Origin: Bermanella sp036960565
GTDB lineage: Bacteria > Pseudomonadota > Gammaproteobacteria > Pseudomonadales > Oceanobacteraceae
Length of the DNA: 64,000 nucleotides
Assembly (NCBI GenBank): GCA_036960565.1
Contig: JBALXQ010000002.1
Location: 124,001-188,000, forward strand
Direction: 5' to 3'
Within the stretch, counting starts at the first letter, position 1, and each line of letters opens with the position of its first letter. Of the stretch, positions 1-7,800 are shown piece after piece. The notes beneath the pieces are model-generated. The model made no database searches, was not told the DNA's origin, and saw only the letters and a program-made list of their open reading frames with translations. Both the position numbers and the translations under genes were made by a program.

Positions 1-333
1 ACCGGCCTTATAGTTAAACAGGGTATTCATGAAAAACTTCATAGACCAGGAAAATACGCTGGTGAAGTTACTATGAAATACTTGGTCGCAGCTAAAATTT
101 TTCCATATACGCTCAAGTTGCCGAATGCCCAAGCGGTAGTGACCGGCGTAACTGGCTAGTGCCACTGCATTAATGGCACCGGCACTGGTGCCGCTAATAA
201 TATCAAAAGGGTTGCCGTGCTCATTGGGTAATAGCCGACTAATGGCTTTGAGTACGCCCACCTGATAGGCGGCTCGTGCGCCACCACCTGATAGCACTAA
301 TCCTACTTTTTTATCTTGCAACTTACCTGTCAT
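1..333 (-). CDS. Patatin-like phospholipase, partial (C-terminus outside window)
   Basis: I translated the left edge on the minus strand from the ATG at 333. It starts MTGKLQDKKVGLVLSGGGAR and continues to the window edge without a stop, giving about 111 residues. Two hallmarks of the patatin family are visible: the glycine-rich oxyanion-hole loop SGGGARAAYQVG and the nucleophile elbow GTSAG, whose serine is the catalytic residue of the Ser-Asp dyad. The family hydrolyses acyl esters of lipids. There is no signal peptide, so this is probably a cytoplasmic or membrane-peripheral enzyme. It is divergent from the riboflavin synthase gene, 73 bases away. The catalytic Asp and the rest of the protein lie beyond position 1. 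Confidence 0.9.
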   Translation of the reverse strand, partial: MTGKLQDKKVGLVLSGGGARAAYQVGVLKAISRLLPNEHGNPFDIISGTSAGAINAVALASYAGHYRLGIRQLERIWKNFSCDQVFHSNFTSVFSWSMKFFMNTLFNYKAG

Positions 334-406
334 GCGTCATCAATTATGAGAGGAATCTGTCTTAAGTATAGGTCATAATGCCGCTGTTGAAATTGAGAAC
401 TGAATT

Positions 407-1024
407 ATGTTTACTGGAATCGTACAGCGTACATTGCCCATTGAATCCATTAGCAAACAAACAGGCTTGTGGACATTTAACCTAATATTGCCAACCGAGA
501 TGCTTGAAGGTCTAAAAATAGGGGCCAGTATCGCGTTAAATGGCGCCTGTTTAACCGTGACCAGTATAGATCAGCAAAAGGTTTCATTTGATGTGATGAT
601 GGCCACCCTGAACGTGACTAACTTGTCTCATTTAGCACAAGGTAGCTGGGTAAATGTAGAGCGAGCTGCCCGTTTTGGCGATGATATCGGCGGTCACCAA
701 TTAAGTGGTCATGTGTTTGGTCAAGTAGATATAGTTGAAATAGAGCGCCCAGAAAACAACTGTATTATCTGGTTTGATCTGCCTGATGACTATAAGGCGT
801 ATATCTTTGATAAAGGCTATGTCGGTTTAAATGGTTGTAGTTTAACCATAGCTAAAGTGGAAGAGAGCCGCTTTTGTGTTTATCTCATTCCTGAAACTTT
901 GAGTATCACTACATTTGGTAAGCTTGAAGTTGGTGCAAAAATCAATTTGGAAATAGACAGTCAAACACAAACTCTGGTAGATACTGTTGAACGTATTTTG
1001 AAGCAGAAAAACATCATAAGTTAA
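407..1024 (+). CDS. ribC: Riboflavin synthase, alpha subunit
   Basis: This enzyme dismutates two 6,7-dimethyl-8-ribityllumazine molecules into riboflavin and the pyrimidinedione precursor, the last step of vitamin B2 synthesis in the cytosol. The 205-residue protein begins with the family signature MFTGIVQ and has two lumazine-binding barrels, roughly residues 1-88 and 98-186. Internal motifs are GACLTV with NVERAARFGDDIGGH in the first half and GCSLTI with LIPETL in the second. Length and sequence resemble E. coli RibC (213 residues). No other riboflavin gene is adjacent, so it appears to be a single-gene unit ending at the hairpin at 1033-1054. Some genomes call this gene ribE. Confidence 0.93.
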   Translation: MFTGIVQRTLPIESISKQTGLWTFNLILPTEMLEGLKIGASIALNGACLTVTSIDQQKVSFDVMMATLNVTNLSHLAQGSWVNVERAARFGDDIGGHQLSGHVFGQVDIVEIERPENNCIIWFDLPDDYKAYIFDKGYVGLNGCSLTIAKVEESRFCVYLIPETLSITTFGKLEVGAKINLEIDSQTQTLVDTVERILKQKNIIS

Positions 1025-1032
1025 TATTAATA

Positions 1033-1054
1033 CAGCGCTTAATACTAAGCGCTG
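1033..1054. terminator. Hairpin between convergent ribC and glutaredoxin genes
   Basis: A perfect 9-bp inverted repeat, CAGCGCTTA and TAAGCGCTG, with a 4-base loop lies 8 bases after the ribC stop and 12 bases before the stop of the opposing gene. Neither strand has a strong T-run, so bidirectional termination is inferred from the convergent position and stem strength. Confidence 0.5.
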
Positions 1055-1066
1055 CGCTATTGAGAG

Positions 1067-1315
1067 CTAGCCTAGTTTTTTAAGGTATCGGGTAATATCG
1101 CTCGATTCATACATCCATTGTACATCACCATTTTCGGTGGTGATACGTAGGCATGGAACCGTAGTTCGACCTCCTCCCTGAACTAATTCCTGGCGATTTT
1201 GCGGCACCATCAGGGTGTTTTTTAACTCAATCTGAGTATCTAATCGATTGAGCTCTCGTAGAACCAGCTGGCAAAAAGGGCATTGGTCATAATAATACAA
1301 AGCGTAGGATGACAT
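1067..1315 (-). CDS. Glutaredoxin family protein
   Basis: A small thioredoxin-fold protein with the redox motif CPFC near the N-terminus (YYYDQCPFC) and the cis-proline motif TVPCL, both typical of glutaredoxins and the N-terminal domain of glutathione S-transferases. It probably reduces protein or glutathione mixed disulfides in the cytosol. The open frame extends to a TTG at 1327, but the ATG at 1315 puts the fold in register (MSSYALYYYDQCPFC) and has a GGA seven bases upstream, so I use it (83 residues). It is divergent from the TSUP permease at 1358 and shares a 42-base intergenic space with it. The exact subtype is not clear. Confidence 0.85.
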   Translation of the reverse strand: MSSYALYYYDQCPFCQLVLRELNRLDTQIELKNTLMVPQNRQELVQGGGRTTVPCLRITTENGDVQWMYESSDITRYLKKLG

Positions 1316-1357
1316 CGTGATATCCAAAATTCAGTTACTTAATTTACGTGAGAACAC

Positions 1358-2107
1358 ATGTTAGAGCAGATTTTACTCTTTTTTATCAGTGTTGTTGCCA
1401 ATATATTTTCAGCCTTCGCTGGCGGCGGTGCTGGTTTGATTCAACTACCCATATTGATTTTTATGGGCTTGCCTTTTTCCTTGGCTTTGGCCACCCACAA
1501 GATTGCTACCGTTGCCCTAGGTATCGGCGCCACTATTCGTATAGTAAAAGAAGGGCACACGAGCTGGCGCTTAAATTTGTTTATGTTATTCACCGGCATT
1601 CCTGGCGTGGTTGTGGGAGCGTTATTTATTGTGGGAGTGGATGATGCCAGTGCTCAATTTAGCCTAGGTATTTTAACTCTGACTCTGGGCCTTTATTCTA
1701 TTTTCAAACCCGCGCTGGGCATGGAGAATACGGCCAAAAACCGCCACCTTACTGGCTGGGCCTTAGGCGGTTTAGGACTGTTATGCATTGGTTTTGCCAA
1801 TGGCTCACTTTCAGCAGGTACTGGTTTATTTGCCACTATGTGGCTAGTGAAGTGGTTTGGTTTGAACTACAAACAGGCGGTGGCCCATACCTTAATTGCG
1901 GTGGGGCTCTTTTGGAATGCCAGTGGCGCCATCACTATGGGGGTGGTTGCTGAAATTCATTGGGCTTGGTTGCCTACTTTAATAATGGGCTCTTTATTAG
2001 GTGGGTTTATGGGGGCCCATATGGCCATTAATATGGGCTCAAAGTGGATTAAACGGGCATATGAGGTGGTTACCCTAGTGGTGGGGCTTAAGCTGCTATT
2101 GGGTTAA
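1358..2107 (+). CDS. TauE/SafE (TSUP) family membrane permease
   Basis: A 249-residue polytopic inner-membrane protein made almost entirely of hydrophobic helices with short glycine-rich loops. The N-terminal segment FAGGGAGLIQLPIL, followed by ATHKIATVA, is typical of the TSUP (DUF81, sulfite/sulfonate exporter) family, and the second half repeats the pattern (FANGSLSAGTGLFATMWL). Members move sulfite, sulfoacetate or other organic anions; the substrate cannot be told from sequence. Neighbours (glutaredoxin, FKBP isomerase) give no pathway hint. Length is typical of the family. A frame-shifted open frame overlapping it at 1348-1644 is spurious. Confidence 0.88.
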   Translation: MLEQILLFFISVVANIFSAFAGGGAGLIQLPILIFMGLPFSLALATHKIATVALGIGATIRIVKEGHTSWRLNLFMLFTGIPGVVVGALFIVGVDDASAQFSLGILTLTLGLYSIFKPALGMENTAKNRHLTGWALGGLGLLCIGFANGSLSAGTGLFATMWLVKWFGLNYKQAVAHTLIAVGLFWNASGAITMGVVAEIHWAWLPTLIMGSLLGGFMGAHMAINMGSKWIKRAYEVVTLVVGLKLLLG

Positions 2108-2193
2108 TCTGTTGCAGCTTGGCTGCTGAAATCTAGTAACAATTATGCTAAAGTGCGCGCCGTCCTTTTAAGCACTATAAAAGTTGAGATAAA

Positions 2194-2805
2194 ATGAGTT
2201 TAGAAACACCAGCAGATATCGTAAGTTACCTAATCGGCCGTCAAGTGGGCGATCAGCTTAAGACTAACCAGTTCCCAGACTTCAACCTAAATAACGTTAC
2301 TAAGGGTCTTCAAGACTCTATGGTTGACGCTGAAATGCCTGTGTCTGAAGATCAGATCAAAGAAGCCTATGAAGTGATTCAAAAAATCATGCAAGCTCAG
2401 CAAGAAGAGCAAGCAACTGCCGGCAAAAAAATCGGTGAAGACTTCCTAGCGGCTAACGCTAAAAACGAAGGTATCATCACTATCGAAAGTGGCCTTCAGT
2501 ATGAAGTTTTGGTTGAAGGTGAAGGCGCTAAGCCAAGCGCTGAATCAACAGTTCGTGTTCACTACCACGGCACGTTCATCGATGGCAAAATATTTGATAG
2601 CTCTGTTGATCGTGGCCAGCCAGCTGAATTCCCAGTAGGCGGCGTGATCGCTGGTTGGACTGAAGCTCTACAGTTAATGAGTGAAGGTTCTAAATGGCGT
2701 CTATTTATCCCTAGCGACCTAGCTTACGGTGCTCAGGGCAGCCAGGGTGCGATCCCACCACACAGTGCTCTAGTATTTGAAGTAGAACTTCTAAACGTAC
2801 TGTAA
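2194..2805 (+). CDS. fklB: FKBP-type peptidyl-prolyl cis-trans isomerase, FklB-like
   Basis: The 203-residue protein has an N-terminal helical dimerisation region (about residues 1-95) and a C-terminal FKBP domain (about 105-203) containing VRVHYHGTFIDGKIFDSS, FPVGGVIAGWTEAL and the closing VFEVELL. This is the architecture of E. coli FklB (206 residues) and the related Mip/FkpA proteins. It speeds up proline isomerisation during folding. No signal peptide is visible, which favours cytoplasmic FklB over periplasmic FkpA. It is monocistronic and is followed 40 bases later by a strong terminator. Codon use (many GCT, GGT, CGT) suggests high expression, which is an inference. Confidence 0.92.
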   Translation: MSLETPADIVSYLIGRQVGDQLKTNQFPDFNLNNVTKGLQDSMVDAEMPVSEDQIKEAYEVIQKIMQAQQEEQATAGKKIGEDFLAANAKNEGIITIESGLQYEVLVEGEGAKPSAESTVRVHYHGTFIDGKIFDSSVDRGQPAEFPVGGVIAGWTEALQLMSEGSKWRLFIPSDLAYGAQGSQGAIPPHSALVFEVELLNVL

Positions 2806-2840
2806 TTTTTATATTTTGGCTTTTTAAATGGCCAGATGTA

Positions 2841-2880
2841 AAAAAACGTAAAAAGGCAGCCATTGGCTGCCTTTTTACGT
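2841..2880 (+). terminator. Rho-independent terminator of fklB
   Basis: A 16-bp perfect inverted repeat (2846-2861 with 2865-2880) and a three-base loop ATT. The core GGCAGCC/GGCTGCC is followed by TTTTT and preceded by the matching A-run, so it can act in both directions. Confidence 0.9.
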
Positions 2881-2922
2881 TGAAAGGCATACAGGTAAAA
2901 CAGAGCGGAGATTTGAATTAAA

Positions 2923-3297
2923 TTACGATGCCAAGCGTTGAGTTCGGTACGCGGCAGGAGACACTCCTAACCACCTTTTAAAAGCGTGACGGAAATTAGC
3001 CACATCACTAAAGCCCAGAGTTTCGGCTATATCATCTGTACTCATTCGAGTTTCATTTAAACACTGTATTGCAAACTGACTGCGAAATTCATCTACCAAC
3101 TTTTGGTAACTGGTGCCTGCTTCTGCCAATTGTCGACGCAAGGTACGGCCACTAATTTGGAAGGCGCTGGCCACCATATCAAAATTAGGATGATCACCAA
3201 TTGAGGTGGTTAATATCTGATTGATCTCCGATACCAGGTACATGTGTTTGGCTTGAGGTTGTTGGGTTTTCTGTTGGCTAATATGGGCAATTTGCAT
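2923..3297 (-). CDS. Stand-alone AraC-type helix-turn-helix protein
   Basis: A 124-residue protein that consists of little more than the AraC/XylS DNA-binding domain: two HTH motifs, the first around FDMVASAFQISGRTLRRQL and the second around TDDIAETLGFSDVANFRHAF, then the family signature KRWLGVSPAAYR. The sequence looks like the C-terminal part of the AraC subgroup whose full proteins are ~340 residues with an N-terminal arabinose-binding-like domain, but that domain is missing. An in-frame TAA sits 15 bases upstream of the ATG and GGA precedes the start, so the short form looks like a real gene. It would act like MarA/SoxS by its own abundance. The targets are unknown. Confidence 0.8.
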   Translation of the reverse strand: MQIAHISQQKTQQPQAKHMYLVSEINQILTTSIGDHPNFDMVASAFQISGRTLRRQLAEAGTSYQKLVDEFRSQFAIQCLNETRMSTDDIAETLGFSDVANFRHAFKRWLGVSPAAYRTQRLAS

Positions 3298-3714
3298 AAT
3301 CAGTCCAATTTATCCGTTGAAGTTGCGTTTATTTTTATTCTGGCCGGTGGGCTCGTTTGTTGAGGTAAATGTACGGTTGTTTACGCATTTGCTCGAGTTG
3401 ATTCGATTCGCAAAATTGACAATTCGCTGTGCAAATTGTGAAATCATGGGCTAAATGAGCCAAAACCAATGTATTTGATCGGAATATTGCAATTTATTGC
3501 ACAAAAATGGTGAAACTCTCAATGAAGTTCCCCTATTTCGATTTTATCTCGAGGTAGTTAAAACAGATTAAATAACAGCCAGAAAGTTAGGGCTAGAGCC
3601 TAAATCGGATGTGAAAACAGGCAATGTTAAGTAAAAACGCTGGCGTTTTATAGCCAGCGTAAAGTGAAGGGTAAGTTTGTAAAATGGTTATTAGGAACTG
3701 AAAGTGGGTGAAGT
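3298..3714. other. Non-coding stretch between two AraC-type genes
   Basis: A 417-base AT-rich interval without a convincing gene. It holds the terminator of the upstream minus-strand regulator (3632-3660). The rest is the probable promoter and leader of the small AraC protein. Translating the minus strand upstream of its start showed no recognisable remnant of an AraC sensor domain. Confidence 0.6.
3632..3660 (-). terminator. Rho-independent terminator of the membrane AraC regulator
   Basis: On the minus strand the stem ACGCTGGC pairs with GCCAGCGT across an 8-base loop and is followed at once by TTTTTAC. It lies about 55 bases after the stop at 3715. Confidence 0.85.
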
Positions 3715-4773
3715 TTAGACCTCAGCTTCACCATGTACACGATAATCAGAAGGGGTCATGGCCTGAATATCTTTGAAGGCGCGATTGAATGAACTCAGGG
3801 TGCGGTATCCCACATCTAAAGAAATATTTAAAATGGGCGTTTCAGGTTCCTGTAAAAGCCGTTGAGCTGCTTCAAGAATTCTAAGCTGGTTAATGTAGTC
3901 ATTGAAGTTACGGTAGCCCAGAGTTTGGTTAATCAGGGCTCGAGTTTTGTATTCTGGCATATTTAGCTCACCCGCCAGCAGTTTTAGGGTGAGGTGCTCG
4001 GTTCTATAAAAGCCCCGGTTCATAATGTCGGTTAAAGCCTGAGTATCAAGAGGCTGAATAATTTCACTTTTCTGCGGCTCCGACGTGCATATGGGTTCTG
4101 GCGAGGGTGGTAGCGAAGTTTGAATACCAAACAGAACACCGGAGCGTCCCCTTAGTAGGAAGAACGCGGTAATTAAGCTAATGGCGGCACTCGATGAATA
4201 GGGTAACCACCTGCCCACAATGCCTGTATTTAATGGAATCACCACCAGCAGGACACAAATACCCGCCACAATTAAGACCGCACCACGTAATCTGCGGCGG
4301 GACTCCACTAGATCATCAGACCAGTTAGCCACTACGGTCCAGAGGCCAAGGCCAATGATGATGTATTCGCAATAGGTGGGAATAATCCAGCCAATCAGCT
4401 CCCAGTTTGAACTGCCATCGCGAACTACCCCTAAAAGGCGGGAAGTGGCAGGAGCCAAAAAGGTATATAAGGCTAGGGCACCCGAGCTTGATAAAACTTT
4501 AGGGCGATGGGAAAAGGCCAGGTGACATAATAGCCAAAATAGAGCCGGCACCATGGTCGACAGGCTGTCTGCTACAGGACGCCAAGTCTCAGGGATATGC
4601 GGTTGAACCAGGAAACAAGCGCCTGCTAATAAGAAGGCAATGAAGGCTCGGGCGACATCTAGTCGGCCAAAATCACGGGCGACAATTAGGATCAATATTG
4701 CCACTACCCCTAGGGTGAATCCGGATATTAAAAGCAAAATAACGATCCATTTTATTATTCTTAGAGCCCACAT
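3715..4773 (-). CDS. Membrane-anchored AraC family transcriptional regulator
   Basis: A 352-residue protein with about seven hydrophobic helices in residues 1-215 and an AraC-type double HTH in the last ~105 residues (NYINQLRILEAAQRLL and ILNISLDVGYRTLSSFNRAF, then MTPSDYR). This one-component architecture suggests a membrane sensor fused directly to a DNA-binding domain. The signal is unknown. It lies immediately downstream, on the same strand, of the 15-repeat metalloprotease gene (78-base gap), so it may be co-transcribed with or regulate the protease cluster; that is inference from position only. It ends at its own terminator. Confidence 0.85.
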   Translation of the reverse strand: MWALRIIKWIVILLLISGFTLGVVAILILIVARDFGRLDVARAFIAFLLAGACFLVQPHIPETWRPVADSLSTMVPALFWLLCHLAFSHRPKVLSSSGALALYTFLAPATSRLLGVVRDGSSNWELIGWIIPTYCEYIIIGLGLWTVVANWSDDLVESRRRLRGAVLIVAGICVLLVVIPLNTGIVGRWLPYSSSAAISLITAFFLLRGRSGVLFGIQTSLPPSPEPICTSEPQKSEIIQPLDTQALTDIMNRGFYRTEHLTLKLLAGELNMPEYKTRALINQTLGYRNFNDYINQLRILEAAQRLLQEPETPILNISLDVGYRTLSSFNRAFKDIQAMTPSDYRVHGEAEV

Positions 4774-4851
4774 ACTAAAGGAAGGGTTCTACTGGCTCAA
4801 TAGAACTCAGTCAAATTGCGCAGTTTTGCACTGTAATAATTAGCTGTTTAT

Positions 4852-7800
4852 TTAGTGAACAGTTCTGTGCGGAGATACCCTGCTAGTTAGACGCCTGCCT
4901 AACAGCAATATTAAGCCAAGAAAATAGAATATGCCCATTGAACCGCCACCGCTTTGGGTGGGGCTTGAGACGACAACGGCAATGCTGCGCTCAAGCAATA
5001 CATTAAAGGTTTGATTTTGAGTTAAATCACTTATATCTACTTCAATATTGAGCGAATCGGCTTGCTCAATGCTCATGGTTTGTAATATTTGCTGATTCAA
5101 ATCTACATCTTGGCTGAAAGAAGCCTGGGAGGAATTACTCACCGTGACGGTTACTAAAATACTGTTGCCGTCATCTAGCCGAAATCTCACCGCTGGAGGA
5201 TTACGCAAAAAGTCTTGAGTGCCCAAAGCGCTGATGGAGCCGCTAAGGATGATGGAATTGCCCATGGCTTCAAGGATTACCTCATATTCATTTATACCGG
5301 CCTCAAGTGAAATAGTGGCAGGGTTAAACTCATCGGCGCTTAAACTGAAGCCATAAAGCTCGTCGTTGTCCGGTAGTCGTATGGTGATTTGGCCTTGGTC
5401 ATCGGCGATGTATTCGAGCTCTAAATTTAATTCAGCTAACAATGCGTTTTCAGCCAGTAGTCCCAATGCAGCAGGTATGGCCAAACCACTTTCATCTATC
5501 ACTGAAATGCTGTGCTCTACGGCTGGATAAACCTGTATGAACTCAACAATATCGGGGTAATTGGCATTGAGGGTTTCCACGCTGACTTCAACTGAAGTAA
5601 GGGTGAGAACTACATCATTTTTTATGCTGGCGCTTATGCCATTAAAAGACTCAGCAGAATCTGCAGCGGTAAACACGGTTTGTGGCTCATTATTTTCATC
5701 TTCGAAAATAAGAACGGATTCCTGTAATTGGCTAATATTGTATTGGCTACCGGCTTCTCCCCCCTCAATGGTGAGGGTATGGCCAGTATCACCACTTAAA
5801 ATGGAGGTGCTAGACCAGACCAATCTCAATGGACGGATAAGTGTGAAGGTAATGACTTCCTGATTGTTATTGTCGGTAATGATAAGGCTGTAATCACCAG
5901 TAAAGGCACCTGTTTCGGGCAGAGCGATGGTTAAGCCAGTGTCATTTATCGTCATTAAATCACTGGCATCAACGCCTATAAACTCTAGAGCATATTGGTA
6001 ATCTCCACTGCCGCCTAATACGTCTACTTGCACCTCTTGTAGAGAAATAGCCAGAGAATCCTCATGCTGATAGCTGCTACCTGCCACTTCTATATAGGTG
6101 CTTGGAGAGTACGCGCTAATATTCACATTAAAGTTGTAGCTAGCACTGCCACCATTTTCATCTAGGGCTTGAACGCTCACTTGTACACTGCTGCCAGCAC
6201 CACCGCTGGCCAGAAGATGCAAATTGCCGCTATTAATACTGCACGCTAGGTTGTTGCCACAACTGAGAACACTAAAAATCAGGGCATCTTCTTCAATATC
6301 GCTGGCAAGAGAGACAATATCAAGAATGTAATTATCGCCAATGATCAGATCAACATCAGCTGGGGCAGAGAAAACAGGTGCATCATTAATGGCCACGATA
6401 TTTAGATTAAAAATATCAGTGGCACTGCCACCATTGGCATCACTTACTTGCACTGTTATGTCATGGCTGGCGCCATTGTGATTATTCTCGGGTGTTAGGG
6501 TTAAGCTAGTGCCAGTCAGTTCACAAGTAATATGGGTCGCGCAGCTGCTTATGCTAAAGGTTAATGCATCATCATCTGCGTCAGTTCCCCAAGAGCTGAT
6601 ATCTACGACTAACGGCATGTCTTCGCTGGTGGTTTGATCCACGACGGCAAGAACAGGGCTGTCGTTTTGTAGCGTCACTTCCAGGTTAAAGCTGTCGGTA
6701 ATCACGCCACCATTGCCATCGCTCACCTGCAAAGTAATGTTGTGGCTAGTGCCAGTGTGATCGGCATCTGGGGTGAGAGTTAGGTCATTGCCAGCTAGCT
6801 CGCACGTAATTTGGCTGGCACAGGCGGATACTGAATACGTTAGGGTATCGCCATCTACATCGCTTCCCCAAGCACTGATATCCACCACTAAAGCACTATC
6901 CTCACTGGTGCTTTGATCTACTGCCGACAAAATAGGAATGTCGTTAACCGCCACTACTTCAAGGTTAAAGCTGTCACTTACCGTTCCACCATTTCCATCA
7001 CTGGCCTGTAAAGTAATGCTGTGTGTGGTACCAGAGTGGTCGCCGTCAGGGGTTAAGGTGAGGCTAGTGCCACTTAATGAGCATGTAATATTACTGGCAC
7101 AAGTGCTCACCGAATAGGTGAGTGTGTCGCCATCGGCATCACTGCCCCAGCTGCTGATATCCACCACTGTACTGGTGTCTTCATCAGTACTTTGATCCTG
7201 TGCGCTCAGAGTTGGAGCTGTATTGTTGGCCGCATTAATGGTGACTGAAAAACTGTCGCTGCTGGTGCCCGAGTTGCCGTCATCCGCTTCAATGGTGACG
7301 GTGATCGTGCTGCCACTACCACCACTGGCGCTGACCGTTAAAGACGAGCCTGTAATGCTACAAGTTAAATTGGTGCCGCAACTGGTGATGGTATAACTCA
7401 GAGAGTCTCCTTCTGTATCACTGGCATAAGTATCTAGGCTAACGGATGCACTCTCACCGTCTGTAATCGTTTGGTCGGGAATAGCACTCCAGGCGGGTGC
7501 ATCATTTAGGGCGCTCACATTTAGGTTGAAGCTATCACTGGTGGTGCCACTATTACCATCATCTACTTCTACGGTGATGCTGTGCGTGGCGCCGTTATGA
7601 TTATTATCAGGCGTCAGGGTAAGGTCGGTGCCGCTGATGCTACAGGTAATGTTGCTAGCACAAGTGGTGACGCTATAGGTCAGGGAGTCGCCATCGCTAT
7701 CACTGGCCCAGCCACTGATATCCACCACAATGGCATTGTCTTCGCTGGTGGTTTGATCCACCGCAGTAATGGTAGGCGCGTTGTTGGCTGGGTTAGTGAT

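Noticed and set aside
1348..1644. Plus-strand 98-codon frame overlapping the TSUP permease
   Set aside because: It overlaps the permease in another frame and has a Cys/Arg/Trp-rich composition typical of a shadow.
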